Positions 47,979 through 58,009 are shown, counted from the first letter of the stretch. The stretch: DNA of 64,000 nucleotides from Echinicola soli (GCF_006575665.1 NZ_CP041253.1:4501001-4565000), one strand, 5' to 3'. Numbers and translations are program-made. Notes: generated by a model not told the origin, from the letters alone.

Positions 47979-49826
47979 TCACCATTCGGACAGTGGAAGA
48001 GACCGGAATTCGGGTGGGACGGAGACTGATCCTGGGATCAGCAGCACTTCTATCACTGCTGACTCTTCTTCTTTGACATCAATGTCAAATCCAACCAGCT
48101 TTGCTCCCTTATGGGATACTTTGGACTGACCGTGGTTATTTACCGGCCGGATGTGAATCTTGGCATTTTTGGGGGATGATATTTTAAGACGAAGCGTTTT
48201 TCCTGCTTTTTCCAGAATGGCTTCATTGTCTTTTACTTTTATCCTCGCCTTGGTTACCATCTTCCAACAAACATTTACTCCTTTGTCAGAAGCCGCTATT
48301 TCATCCCGGATGATCACGTATTCTTTTTCTTTGATCCCTACACCTCGATTGATTTTTCTGTCTTTTCGCAAAAAGGTATCGCTCAGATCACCGATAGCAA
48401 ATTGAAAACCCTCTCGATCACCCCATCGAATCAATTCCGCTTTTCCACCCACATCCATCAGCGAATCATCCAATGTCAGGGTATTATGGCCATGGTTGCT
48501 GGTCCTGGTTAGAGACCATCGGTCTCCATGCTGCTTATCATCCCAAAGCTTGACGTGCTTGAAGACAGCTGCATGATAATTTTGCATTGGCATGTCGATG
48601 GCCCACCGTACCCCATCCGCTTCGAGGATAAAAGACCCCATATCCATATGTCCATGATGTTCCCGGGGATTGCCCAGCTTAAATCCCAAAAACAGGGCCG
48701 AGGGATCCTCCCATGAAGACCGCATCACGGCCATGGCATTTGTTCCATTTCCTGCCCAACAAAGCCCGTCAGGATAAGTGACCTTCTCCAAAGGAAGCGA
48801 AGCCCCCATTAGTAGGGTCACCGGAAGCAACCGGTATTCTTTTAAATCATCGGTTTGTTGATTTTCGAGTAATTGCTTTTCATTCCATAAGAGGGAAAGA
48901 TCTCCCAACTCCTTTGCCATCCAGAAAATAGCCGGATTGAAACTGGTGACAGAAAATACATCACTCCAATTGAAAGGTTCCCCAGTCTGACCTATCATGT
49001 GGGTATAAAAAGCTCCTGATTTTAAAAAACACTCTGGAAGTTGAGCCTTTTTATACTGTAAATTTTCCAACGTATAAAACATCATACTGCTGTACGAACT
49101 ACCATATATCCAGTACATAAAACCTTCCGGATATATCCCGTCCGGACAATACTCCTCCAAGGCCCTGTCTGTGAGCCTCAGTGATCGATCGATGGTCTTT
49201 TGTGCGATGTCGGGATAACTTTCATAAACCGACACCGCCCCCAAACATAAAGCAGCATTGATGACTTGGCCCCAATTATTGTTTAATTGTTGAAAATCGC
49301 TGTAGCGTTGATCATAGGAAGGCTCCAGTCCTTTTTTCAGAATGGATCTGCTGACAAGCCCCCTTTCCTCCTTCGACAGCTGGGGATACAGCCAATCATA
49401 TCCTACTGCAGCCGCCATGGTGATCTCTGCCAAGTCCAAAAACACCTCCGGATTCCAATCCTCAAAACTACAGATATTAAGCAATTCCTCTTTGGCCTTT
49501 TTCTGATACGCAGGTTGCCGGGTCATATGATAGGCATAGCCCAAAAACAGCACACGCCTTATCGCTTCCCGAGATTGGTTGATCCTGTTTTTTCCCTGTA
49601 TCTTCCCTGTCAATTTTGGACTGGAAAGTAATTTTTCCGCCTCCCCCATTACCAACTTGTCCAAATCTTCCCAATGCGCATTCTTGCTGATCTGGCCTTT
49701 CAGTTCCGCCATCGCCTCTTTCTGAAAAAAGATTCTCGGATGGGCATAACGTTCAATGCTGTTTTTATCAGTTGGCTGGCACCTTACCTGCTGAAGGGTT
49801 ACCCCAAAAAGGATTCCTATCACCAT
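47979..49826 (-). CDS. heparinase II/III-family polysaccharide lyase
   Basis: Exported lyase-like protein of 615 aa. A signal-like N-terminus ends near VRCQPTDKN; the exact start is uncertain, because upstream codons in frame are also hydrophobic. The helical toroid half includes WLYPQLSKEERGLVSRSIL and QLNNNWGQVINAALCLGA (Asn-Trp-Gly motif). The second half is the heparinase II/III beta-sheet domain: HHGHMDMGSFILEADGVRW (His-rich catalytic region), then SNHGHNTLTLDD. The family cleaves uronic-acid-containing polymers by beta-elimination. It lies within EPS biosynthesis genes, so the EPS itself may be its substrate. Confidence 0.88.
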   Translation of the reverse strand: MVIGILFGVTLQQVRCQPTDKNSIERYAHPRIFFQKEAMAELKGQISKNAHWEDLDKLVMGEAEKLLSSPKLTGKIQGKNRINQSREAIRRVLFLGYAYHMTRQPAYQKKAKEELLNICSFEDWNPEVFLDLAEITMAAAVGYDWLYPQLSKEERGLVSRSILKKGLEPSYDQRYSDFQQLNNNWGQVINAALCLGAVSVYESYPDIAQKTIDRSLRLTDRALEEYCPDGIYPEGFMYWIYGSSYSSMMFYTLENLQYKKAQLPECFLKSGAFYTHMIGQTGEPFNWSDVFSVTSFNPAIFWMAKELGDLSLLWNEKQLLENQQTDDLKEYRLLPVTLLMGASLPLEKVTYPDGLCWAGNGTNAMAVMRSSWEDPSALFLGFKLGNPREHHGHMDMGSFILEADGVRWAIDMPMQNYHAAVFKHVKLWDDKQHGDRWSLTRTSNHGHNTLTLDDSLMDVGGKAELIRWGDREGFQFAIGDLSDTFLRKDRKINRGVGIKEKEYVIIRDEIAASDKGVNVCWKMVTKARIKVKDNEAILEKAGKTLRLKISSPKNAKIHIRPVNNHGQSKVSHKGAKLVGFDIDVKEEESAVIEVLLIPGSVSVPPEFRSLPLSEW

Positions 49827-49875
49827 CCATTTTTTGAAGATGATGAATGGCTTGATGATTGGGAAAAGCCGTAAA

Positions 49876-50766
49876 CTATTGACTAAAAGAAATACGATAA
49901 TCGTCCAGGTTATCTGTAATCAGGTTTGAAAATATTTTTCCGCCATCTTCATTGAGATGGTCTTCATCCGAAAACAAATCATTTCTTTTCAAAAATACTT
50001 TTTGAAAGTCCAGTACCCTACAGCCATGCTTTTTGAGCACCTCGTCTGCACCGAAATTGGCCGAACTCATCGCGGTATAGTAAGCAGAAGTGAGGGGATA
50101 TTTCATACCGATTACCTCTACATCATGGGCTTTGCACATCTCAATCATGGTTTCCAGGTCTTGGGCTAGCTTATCGGACTTTCTCAAATTACTGAAATGT
50201 AAATCGACCCGTTTTCTACCCAGAAAAGCCTTGTTTTCTTTTTCATTCCACTCTTCCCTGACCAAATTATTTTTCAAAAAGGACTTCGTTCTTGCCAAAA
50301 ATATATCCCTGTTTTTGGGACTTATCAATGAGAAGTACCTTTTTATGTATTTCAGGTAAGTGTATTTCCAAAAACCATATGCCGAAGTCACTTCATCCAC
50401 ATAATTGAGTGATGCTTCAATGTTATTTAGATTTTCACGATAATTGGATAAAAGGTGATTATCCACAGAGATAATCACATAATCCATGTCATGATTCTTC
50501 AGGTAATACTGCAGTTTGTTCCTCATATCCTCATAAGAATCACTTCCCCATGATACATTGACAATCCCCTCGTCCTTTAGGGTTTGTTTCAGAGGAAGGC
50601 CATGGGAATCGGCCATGATGATACCCTTTAGTTTTTGGTCTTTGATCTCTCTGATCATCCTGGTATAAGGCTCGTAATATAGACCGTCCACCACAAAGGT
50701 CACCAGAATATTGATGGCTAATACCCCCAGTAAGAATGGAGATAATTTTTGAAAATATTCTTTCAT
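49876..50766 (-). CDS. membrane-anchored SGNH-hydrolase-like protein
   Basis: 296 aa with a single N-terminal membrane segment (about 9-27) and the rest outside the cytoplasm. Motifs fit an SGNH/GDSL-type acyl-handling enzyme: ADSHG with Ser54, and DEDH at 267-270 giving the Asp-x-x-His pair close to the C-terminus. It starts 6 bp after the MBOAT gene stop. That arrangement recalls AlgJ/AlgX next to AlgI, where the MBOAT passes acetyl groups to a periplasmic SGNH protein. Overall similarity is low, and the assignment rests on these motifs and the neighbour. Confidence 0.75.
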   Translation of the reverse strand: MKEYFQKLSPFLLGVLAINILVTFVVDGLYYEPYTRMIREIKDQKLKGIIMADSHGLPLKQTLKDEGIVNVSWGSDSYEDMRNKLQYYLKNHDMDYVIISVDNHLLSNYRENLNNIEASLNYVDEVTSAYGFWKYTYLKYIKRYFSLISPKNRDIFLARTKSFLKNNLVREEWNEKENKAFLGRKRVDLHFSNLRKSDKLAQDLETMIEMCKAHDVEVIGMKYPLTSAYYTAMSSANFGADEVLKKHGCRVLDFQKVFLKRNDLFSDEDHLNEDGGKIFSNLITDNLDDYRISFSQ

Positions 50767-50772
50767 GATTAT

Positions 50773-52215
50773 CTAAAATTGGAAGTAAATAAACTCGATT
50801 TCATTGGAGTAGTTGCCGGCAAAATAGATCAGTATAACAACCCCGTAATACACGCCATATCGCAATGGACGTCTCCATTTCACTCCTATGGATTGGATCG
50901 CAAAATCTTCCTCTTTTCCTAGCCATTCGATGGCTACAAATAATACCACCAAGGCCAAAATCCCTATAGGAAACACCTCCGGCTTAGCTAAAATGGAGGC
51001 TGAAAATATATTGGCAATGTAATCAATGGCCATGGCCACGCTTTCGGCTCTGAAAAACACCCACGCAAGACAGGTAAGGCCAAAGGTTACCAGGATTTGT
51101 CCTGCCTCTTTCCATGTCGGGAACAATTTTCCTTCCGCTGCCTGATCCAAATTACTTCTGTTCTTACCAACCAACATCAACGGCAAAAAATAGAGTGCAT
51201 TCAAAGCTCCCCAAATGACAAAAGTCCAGTTGGCACCATGCCAAAATCCACTGACCAAAAATATGATAAAGGTGTTCCTGATTTTCATCCATAATCCTCC
51301 CCGGCTTCCTCCCAGTGGAATGTACAGGTAATCCCTGAACCAAGTGGAAAGCGATATATGCCACCTCCTCCAAAACTCAGCAATATCCCTGGAAAAATAC
51401 GGAAAGGCAAAATTCTTCATAAGGTCAAACCCAAACAACCTGGAAACACCGATCGCTATATCAGAATATCCGGAAAAGTCCCCGTAAATCTGAAAGGCAA
51501 ACAGCACCGCCCCCAAGACTAAGGTGCTGGCAGAATACTCCTGGTAGTTTTGAAAGATTATATTGACATATTCGGCGCAATTGTCCGCTATCACCACCTT
51601 CTTAAAGAACCCCCAAAGAATCTGTTTGGTACCGTCTGCAGCTAATGCATAATCGAATTTTCTTTTGCTGTAAAACTGCGGCAATAGGTGTGTTGCCCGC
51701 TCTATTGGCCCGGCTACCAGCTGTGGAAAAAAACTTACAAAGGTGGCAAAACTCACGAAATCCTTTGCCGGTTCCAGTTTCCGCTTATAGACATCGATCG
51801 AGTAACTCAACGTCTGAAAAGTATAAAAACTGATACCGACCGGAAGCACTATACTGATGGCTCGGGGGTGGATTTGCTGCCCAAATAAGCTGAACATTTC
51901 CGTAAAACTGTCAGTAAAGAAATTGTAATATTTAAAAAATCCCAAGAATCCCAGATTGACCAATATGCTGCAGGTCAACAGCCATTTACGTTTGGGCTCA
52001 TCATCTGTCTTATCCATTCCCCTGCCAATCAGATAATCCAGAACCGTACTGAACAAGATCAGCGATAAAAACCTCCAGTCCCACCAACCATAAAACACAT
52101 AGCTGGCTGCTAATAACAGGACGTTTTGCTGTTTGATGTTTTTAGGAAAAACAAACCAATAGAGAAAAAACAGCAATGGCAAGAAAACAGCAAAATCTAG
52201 TGAATTGAACAACAT
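50773..52215 (-). CDS. MBOAT-family O-acyltransferase, AlgI-like
   Basis: Multi-spanning inner-membrane protein of 480 aa that carries acyl groups across the membrane for polysaccharide O-acylation. Family markers: FYTFQTLSYSIDVYK (130-144), FFPQLVAGPIERA, FQIYGDFSGYSDIAIG, FWRRWHISLSTWFRDYLYIPLGG with His286, and the invariant His326 in SGFWHGANW. About 10-12 hydrophobic segments. The partner SGNH-like gene follows at 6 bp. Length equals AlgI/DltB relatives. Confidence 0.94.
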   Translation of the reverse strand: MLFNSLDFAVFLPLLFFLYWFVFPKNIKQQNVLLLAASYVFYGWWDWRFLSLILFSTVLDYLIGRGMDKTDDEPKRKWLLTCSILVNLGFLGFFKYYNFFTDSFTEMFSLFGQQIHPRAISIVLPVGISFYTFQTLSYSIDVYKRKLEPAKDFVSFATFVSFFPQLVAGPIERATHLLPQFYSKRKFDYALAADGTKQILWGFFKKVVIADNCAEYVNIIFQNYQEYSASTLVLGAVLFAFQIYGDFSGYSDIAIGVSRLFGFDLMKNFAFPYFSRDIAEFWRRWHISLSTWFRDYLYIPLGGSRGGLWMKIRNTFIIFLVSGFWHGANWTFVIWGALNALYFLPLMLVGKNRSNLDQAAEGKLFPTWKEAGQILVTFGLTCLAWVFFRAESVAMAIDYIANIFSASILAKPEVFPIGILALVVLFVAIEWLGKEEDFAIQSIGVKWRRPLRYGVYYGVVILIYFAGNYSNEIEFIYFQF

Positions 52216-52299
52216 TCCCTATAATGTTTATCGATAAGTTGGGTGAATAAGTCAGTTACGATAGAAGGAATTTTTGGGTGTACTGGGAAATGTGGTTGG

Positions 52300-53070
52300 T
52301 TAGGACTTTATCCGCTTAAGTGGAGGTTTTCTGAGATCACTGGCTGCCAGCCTAAAGATATACCACGGCTCGATCAAATAGCGAAACCAAAACCTATTGG
52401 GATCTTCCTGTAGCCTGTATAGCCATTCGAGCCCTGTCCTGCCCATCCATCTTGGAGGAGTGCTGACGGTGCCCGCCACGTATTCTATGGCGGCTCCACA
52501 AGTCATGATTACCGGGGCATTCAGTTCATCTTTATTGCCAAGGATCCAATGCTCTTGTCGCGGCATTCCCATCCCCACGATCAGAATATCTGGATCATAC
52601 GTATTGATCATCGTCACTATATCATGGTTTTCCTTGCTTTCTTTTTGGCTGTCAAAGTATCCGTGACGATAGTTTATTTCCAGTCCTTTATACTTGTCTT
52701 TCAAAATCTTAACACCTTTGGAAACACTGACTTCATCTGCTCCCAAGTAAAACACCTTCAGGTTTTCGTCCCTGACACGTTCCATTAATGGGTCCATCAG
52801 ATCCACCCAGGTCAGGCGGTTTTCTTTGGTAAGCGGATAGCCCAACGCTTTTCCCAGCCATACCAACGGCATACCGTCTATGCGCTTTCTGGCAATGGCA
52901 TAGAGGCTTTTGAGCTGTTCCGAATTTGATTTGTGATAGGTATAGATCCCGTGAAGATTTTGGCTGAGGATGATATTTCTTTCTTTTGATCGCGCAGAGT
53001 GGACCATAAAATCGAGCAGTGAAGACAAGTTAAAATCATCCACTTCTGTTCCTAGTAGTTGGTAGGCCAT
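52300..53070 (-). CDS. WecG/TagA/CpsF-family glycosyltransferase
   Basis: 256 aa cytoplasmic or membrane-associated GT26 enzyme. Typical features: LHGIYTYHKSN, RIDGMPLVWLGKALG, FYLGADEVSVSKGVKIL, YRHGYFD, ILIVGMGMPRQEHWI, and the C-terminal WMGRTGLEWLYRLQEDPNRF helix. Relatives transfer ManNAc(A) or glucose to a lipid-linked sugar early in glycan assembly. It follows the GT4 gene by 1 bp. No polyprenyl-phosphate sugar-1-phosphate transferase is seen in the window. Confidence 0.94.
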   Translation of the reverse strand: MAYQLLGTEVDDFNLSSLLDFMVHSARSKERNIILSQNLHGIYTYHKSNSEQLKSLYAIARKRIDGMPLVWLGKALGYPLTKENRLTWVDLMDPLMERVRDENLKVFYLGADEVSVSKGVKILKDKYKGLEINYRHGYFDSQKESKENHDIVTMINTYDPDILIVGMGMPRQEHWILGNKDELNAPVIMTCGAAIEYVAGTVSTPPRWMGRTGLEWLYRLQEDPNRFWFRYLIEPWYIFRLAASDLRKPPLKRIKS

Positions 53071-53071
53071 A

Positions 53072-54238
53072 TCAGTTTAGTGTTTTCGTTTCTTTCAAAA
53101 TGTATTCGATCCTGGATTTCCAGCTGTGGGATTTTACGACGGGCTGCCTGATGGTATCCACATCAAACTTCCCTTCCTGAAAAAAGCGGTATGCCATGCG
53201 GATTTTTTCCACTAAGTCCTCCACATTTCCTGACTTGAAACAAAAACCGTTATTCCCATCCTGGATCATATTGGCGGCATCCTGGAATTTTGCCGCAATA
53301 ACGGGCTTGCCCATAGAAAGGTATTCGTAAATTTTTAATGGTGAATGGTACATCTTCCCTGATGTGGTGGCCACCTGGCCTGAATAGCACACATCAAAAC
53401 CACCGATGTAACTCGGAATCTGGTTCCATGGTTTGCGGCCGACAAACCTAACGGTATCTTCCAGTCCGGCTTGCTTGCAGTCTGCTTCCCATTCATTCTT
53501 TTTCAGCCCATCGCCTACCACCGTTACCTTGATTGGAATTTCCTTTCTAAGGATTTCTACAGCTTTGATCAGCACATCCACTCCGCACCAGGCGATCACG
53601 GAGCCCACAAATCCTACAGTAAATTCTTCATGCTCACGGATGGGAGCCACACTGTTCGGATCAAAACGGTCGGTATCCACTCCATTGGGCACGACAAATA
53701 TTTTGGCAGGATCAATATTAAAATGGTCCAGAACCATGGTTTTCAGCTCATCTGTAACACAGATCAAGTAATCGCACGAGGCGTATGCTCTGGCTTCCAT
53801 TCTTTTGCAGACACCTGAAAGGATAATGCTTTTTCGGTCATTTTTTGCCTCTTCGTAAAGCACACTGTTGGTTTCCAAGATCCAGGGCACACCGTTTTTC
53901 CTAAATTTCATTCCCATAAGCTGAAAAGCACCCAAACGCTCATATACGCAGTCGACATGGCGATGCTTCCGGTAAGAAAGTCGGGTATTGTACATACCGT
54001 AAGTAATCCGGATGATGTCAGCCGCCAGACGCTTAAAAAAACTCTTGGAGAGGCTTTTCTGAAAATCGGTCTTGTGACCGGCTTTCATGATTCTGTTACC
54101 CACGATGAATTCGGAGACATCCCAATTAAGCGCTTTGAAGCCATTGATCACCCCCAGGATATGCGCCCTTGCTCCTCCCGCGTCGGCTTTTAGTTGAGTA
54201 GATACTCTTGGAGCTCCTGACAAGTAAAGTAATTTCAT
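53072..54238 (-). CDS. glycosyltransferase family 4
   Basis: 388 aa GT-B fold enzyme adding one sugar to the EPS repeat unit. N-terminal acceptor domain begins MKLLYLSGAPRVS with a Gly-rich GGARAHILG loop. Donor domain: VPNGVDTDRFDP, GFVGSVIAWCGVDVLI, VVGDGLKKNEW, VRFVGRKPWNQIPSYI and the EYLSMGKPVIAAKF motif whose acidic residues bind the nucleotide. Two-base gap to wecG. Donor sugar is unknown: GDP-mannose, UDP-xylose or UDP-glucuronate are all made by the locus. Confidence 0.92.
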   Translation of the reverse strand: MKLLYLSGAPRVSTQLKADAGGARAHILGVINGFKALNWDVSEFIVGNRIMKAGHKTDFQKSLSKSFFKRLAADIIRITYGMYNTRLSYRKHRHVDCVYERLGAFQLMGMKFRKNGVPWILETNSVLYEEAKNDRKSIILSGVCKRMEARAYASCDYLICVTDELKTMVLDHFNIDPAKIFVVPNGVDTDRFDPNSVAPIREHEEFTVGFVGSVIAWCGVDVLIKAVEILRKEIPIKVTVVGDGLKKNEWEADCKQAGLEDTVRFVGRKPWNQIPSYIGGFDVCYSGQVATTSGKMYHSPLKIYEYLSMGKPVIAAKFQDAANMIQDGNNGFCFKSGNVEDLVEKIRMAYRFFQEGKFDVDTIRQPVVKSHSWKSRIEYILKETKTLN

Positions 54239-54374
54239 AATTGTAGTGGTATCGGTTTAGAGATTTGAAGGTTATAGGGTTCTAACGTTTGAAGGTTGTC
54301 TTAATTCAGGCTTATCCTTCGGCTCGGTCTGACATCTTGGTGAATTTTGATAACTACACGGCCTTGATTCCTCA

Positions 54375-55499
54375 TCATCTCAGTGCCCTTTGCATACTTT
54401 CGGTAGTTAAAGCTTCATATCGCTTTTCCAGGTCATCAAGTTTTCGGAATATCTCCTCTCGTTGATGCAATAGCATATTCACTTTCTGAAGCAATGCATC
54501 ATTGCTTTGGCCGGCTTCAAGGAGTAAATCACTCAGCCCTGCATCTTCGTAAATTCCTTTGATCTTAAGGTGCCTGTCAATATCGGTCAATACCAACGGC
54601 AACACATCGTACTTTGCGGCCAAAAGTGCCCCATGGAGGCGGTTGGTAAGAATAGCGACACCATTTTGATAAGCTTCCCCGGCGGTTTCAAGGGTGATCT
54701 GTTCTTCCATAAAACTCACATCGTAACCTTTTTCAAGAAGAATTTCATACAATGCCTTGCAGAAATCATAATCTCCAGCCACTTGATAGGTGATTTTTAA
54801 CCTATACTGTCCCTTCAGGTGATCGATGATATACATCAGCCGCTCAATGAGCGCATCTTTGTATCGCTGTCCCGCATCGTCTTTGTAGATGGAATCACGG
54901 AAACTAAAAATGATTTCATCCTTATTTGCCTTGGACAGGTCTACGCCATTGGCATGATAAGTCCACGCCAGATCCGGAAAAAAACGTGCTTTTGGTATAC
55001 CGATCGAGTGGGCCAATGACAATGAGATAGAATCCCTCACCCAATAATGATGGGTAAACCAGGCCCTTACCCGCTCACTCACTGCCTGTTGCTTGCCAAT
55101 GGGGCCCATCGAAAACCCCATCCTGACGATACGGACCCCCATGAGCGTCAGCATGATTAAAAAAACCGAGTATTCCAGGTTCTTTTTGATTTTCTCCCTG
55201 GAGTTTCCAAAAATATGTCCGGGAGGTCCTGCTACCATGACCACCTTTTGGCTCTTCTTAAACATGCTGCTCAGTGCTTTCCCGAACAGCTGCCTGTAAA
55301 AACTCCCCTTTCCATTGGAGCTGGCTTCTTCTTTTTTTAATTCCAAGGCTGCTTTATAAAAATCCGGTAGCTTCTGGTCATTGAGCACTATCTTTCCATA
55401 GTTTCTGAAGAGCTCAATGAGGGATTTATTGATGAGCACATCACCCGTATTGTCAAATTGGGTATTGCCCTGAAAATAAGTAGTAACTGTAGGTTCCAT
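54375..55499 (-). CDS. polysaccharide pyruvyl transferase-family protein (first of two)
   Basis: 374 aa. The family (CsaB/WcaK-like) transfers pyruvate ketals to sugars, giving negative charge. The visible GT-B-like pattern starts with FQGNTQFDNTGDVLINKSLI and goes on to GPPGHIFGNSREK, RMGFSMGPIGK, VRDSISLSLAHSIGI and the conserved TNRLHGALLAAKYDVLPLV near the C-terminus. The gene is intact and separated from GT4 by 136 bp. Shares only the general fold with the second member at 58010-58915. Confidence 0.88.
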   Translation of the reverse strand: MEPTVTTYFQGNTQFDNTGDVLINKSLIELFRNYGKIVLNDQKLPDFYKAALELKKEEASSNGKGSFYRQLFGKALSSMFKKSQKVVMVAGPPGHIFGNSREKIKKNLEYSVFLIMLTLMGVRIVRMGFSMGPIGKQQAVSERVRAWFTHHYWVRDSISLSLAHSIGIPKARFFPDLAWTYHANGVDLSKANKDEIIFSFRDSIYKDDAGQRYKDALIERLMYIIDHLKGQYRLKITYQVAGDYDFCKALYEILLEKGYDVSFMEEQITLETAGEAYQNGVAILTNRLHGALLAAKYDVLPLVLTDIDRHLKIKGIYEDAGLSDLLLEAGQSNDALLQKVNMLLHQREEIFRKLDDLEKRYEALTTESMQRALR

Positions 55500-55532
55500 A
55501 ATTGTGCTCGGTTATGTACTTCTTTTATTGAA

Positions 55533-56525
55533 TTATAGATTATGTGACAAAAATTCAGAAAATTTGCTCCAGGTATATTCACCAAAAAAAGCCCTCACTT
55601 TTGCCTTATTTTCTTCAGGGCTTACCGCCTGTGCTGATTCCAGGTAGTTTTCCAGGTCATCCATGACATCATAGCTGAAAATCAGCTTTCTGTCCGACAG
55701 TTCTTTAAATGCACCCACACGAGGACCAATGATAGGAGTCATCCGTGGAATGGAAGAAATCAGTGCTCCGGAATTGAGCACACTGGATCCAGTGTAGGGG
55801 AAAAAGACGAATTTGGCTTCCCGGTGAAGGGCATTTAATTCTTCCTCGGTCACAAAGCGGTCTTCAAGAAGTAAATTGTCATGGCTGTACTCCCTTAGAT
55901 ACCCCGGGAAAGTACCCTCTTCAAATTTTCCCACCACACGAACACGGTACTTTTCAAAGAGTTTTCTCTCTTTCATGAATTGAAGAAAATCATCCACTCC
56001 TTTGCTCTTTCTCACTCGTCCCCATACCAATATATCGGTTGTCTTTGGCACGTCCTGATCCTCCAAAAAGAGCGGATCCCTGTCAAATAGGGGATGAAAA
56101 AAATAGAGCATCTTACCGATCTCCCTCGAGGTAAAGTGCTTTTTGCTCTCTTGGGTATGTATGATGATTTTATCGGATTTATCTTTGATGGTATCCATCA
56201 AAAGTCGGCACACAAAGCTATTGGCCTTATGCGGATGGACATTGTGATGGGTCCAGACGATTTTCTTGCTGTTGAGTTTTAGCCAATGAATGGACAGCCA
56301 AAGTACCCAACCTTGAATACCTGTTTTGTTCTCTGCCCAGTTAAACATAAAAATATCTGCTTTTCTGGAATTGAAAAAAATGTCCATCACCCCCAACTTC
56401 GGCTTACGTCCATAGTTGATCACTTTAAATCGTTCCGACAGGTACTTGGTCAGGTGATTGATATAGGGGCTTTTTTTCTCAAGGTCTTCCCGTCTCCGCA
56501 TTGGAAAGACATATACGCTTCTCAT
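55533..56525 (-). CDS. glycosyltransferase (GT-B fold)
   Basis: 330 aa. The middle has WTHHNVHPHKAN, HTQESKKHF and ILVWGRVRKSKGVDDFLQF; the donor half has VRVVGKFEEG, VTEEELNALHREAKFVFFPYTGSSVLNSGALI and GPRVGAFKEL. The E-x7-E motif of typical GT4 is not clear here, so a GumK- or GT4-related branch is likely. It is short for a GT-B protein. Neighbours on both sides (pyruvyl transferase and Wzy) confirm a role in EPS assembly. Confidence 0.85.
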   Translation of the reverse strand: MRSVYVFPMRRREDLEKKSPYINHLTKYLSERFKVINYGRKPKLGVMDIFFNSRKADIFMFNWAENKTGIQGWVLWLSIHWLKLNSKKIVWTHHNVHPHKANSFVCRLLMDTIKDKSDKIIIHTQESKKHFTSREIGKMLYFFHPLFDRDPLFLEDQDVPKTTDILVWGRVRKSKGVDDFLQFMKERKLFEKYRVRVVGKFEEGTFPGYLREYSHDNLLLEDRFVTEEELNALHREAKFVFFPYTGSSVLNSGALISSIPRMTPIIGPRVGAFKELSDRKLIFSYDVMDDLENYLESAQAVSPEENKAKVRAFFGEYTWSKFSEFLSHNL

Positions 56526-56564
56526 ATGCTATTAAATAATTTGATTTTTATAGGCAAAAAGAAA

Positions 56565-57983
56565 TCATCCATTGGCTACTTCTTTTGCTGATCTCAGCAG
56601 CATAATATTTATTAGCTGCTGTAGTTCCTCTCTCGAATAAGAAAAATAACACAGGGCGAAGGCAGTGGCCATGATTTCACGGTAAAACGGTGCCCATCCG
56701 AAGATGCCATATAGTATAAACGCTACCAAAACCCCGACAAAGGTCAAATTCAGTATATCGGGAATCATCACCTTCGTTTTGATGACTTTCAAACGTCCCA
56801 ATATCTTTGATCGGAAAAATGCAAGCCAAAGACCAAAGCCCACCATTCCCGTTTCACTTAGTACAATCATATGGATATTGTGAATGGGATTAGTGGTCAA
56901 AAACTCCAGGATAAACAGGTCTTCTGTGATTTTCAGAAAATGTGCCATATAATAGACATGGGAATTTATCCCTACTCCAAAAACAGGGGCAACCTTCCAG
57001 ATTTTGTACCCCAAAAGCCAAGAGGATAGCCTCACCTCTATCTGGCTGTCAAAATCACTCCCCAAAAACAATTCGCTCAAAGGCGTCAGGTATAAGATAA
57101 ACAGCAGCAGGGCTATGCCTGTGGTGGTCAATATTATATTTTTCAGGGAAAACACACTGGATTTGCTAAAAAAGGCTACCATCATAAATACCAGTACCAA
57201 AACACACGTCATGTAAGTGGTCCTGGAAAAGGTAAATAGAATAATGAAGATATTGGCAAACAGCAACCCAAAAGACAGTTTCCTACGATAATTATTTAAA
57301 TAACAGGCAAAAAAGAAAATCCCAACATACAGGCAGTATACTGCCAACGGGCCCGGGTGACCAAATATACCGATGGCCGAAACATACCCTTCCCTCTTTA
57401 ACGAAGCTTCTAAAGTAACCTCTCCTTTAAAAAGCGTTGCAAAATAGGATACGTTCAAAATAGGATAGAAAACGGTAATGATCGCCTGCAAGACAGTAAC
57501 GAACAAGAATCCGAAAAACAATCCTTTGAAAATGGTGCTACGCTTAAAATTGGCTTTTAGATAAGCCAGGGAAAACAAGAGCTGAAAGGCATAAAATACA
57601 AATACCCACACGGATAAGGGAAATGGATTAATGGGATTTAACAAAGAAATCACGACAAAAGCCACCACCACCCACAACCAGAAATTTTTCCAGTTTCCTA
57701 ATTTAGGCAACTTATAATGTCCCAGAAACATGCAGAGTGGGACAATCAGAAAAAATGAATTCAGCCGGTAGCGGTTTCCAAATGCCCCCAACTTATCCAC
57801 CTCCATATCGCCAAAATCAAAAGCTACAAAGTAAGAATAAATAGGATAGCTGAAATTGAAGGCAATCAGTATAACAAAAAGGCTGATCAAGAATTGATTG
57901 GAGTGCTCCCCTTTGTAGTTATGATATGCCCACTTGAGGATGCAAAACAGCACAACAATTCCTGCGATTACAAACTTATTCAT
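56565..57983 (-). CDS. O-antigen polymerase/ligase-family protein (Wzy-like)
   Basis: 472 aa with about 11 hydrophobic helices. It contains a large periplasmic loop around LGSDFDSQIEVRLSSWLLGYKIWK, where the Arg-rich region (EVRLSSW) resembles the catalytic loop of Wzy. The closing HNIHMIVLSETGMVGFGLWLAFF matches the O-antigen ligase signature. With Wzx and Wzc in the same locus it defines a Wzx/Wzy-dependent EPS. Wzy and WaaL share this fold; polymerase is preferred by context. Confidence 0.88.
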   Translation of the reverse strand: MNKFVIAGIVVLFCILKWAYHNYKGEHSNQFLISLFVILIAFNFSYPIYSYFVAFDFGDMEVDKLGAFGNRYRLNSFFLIVPLCMFLGHYKLPKLGNWKNFWLWVVVAFVVISLLNPINPFPLSVWVFVFYAFQLLFSLAYLKANFKRSTIFKGLFFGFLFVTVLQAIITVFYPILNVSYFATLFKGEVTLEASLKREGYVSAIGIFGHPGPLAVYCLYVGIFFFACYLNNYRRKLSFGLLFANIFIILFTFSRTTYMTCVLVLVFMMVAFFSKSSVFSLKNIILTTTGIALLLFILYLTPLSELFLGSDFDSQIEVRLSSWLLGYKIWKVAPVFGVGINSHVYYMAHFLKITEDLFILEFLTTNPIHNIHMIVLSETGMVGFGLWLAFFRSKILGRLKVIKTKVMIPDILNLTFVGVLVAFILYGIFGWAPFYREIMATAFALCYFSYSREELQQLINIMLLRSAKEVANG

Positions 57984-58009
57984 CCCGGTCTATCGGTACC
58001 TTTGAAACC

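Noticed and set aside
47723-48076. 117-aa plus-strand ORF near the EPS gap
   Set aside because: Its 3' end is antisense to the lyase gene and the rest lies in repeat-rich non-coding sequence.
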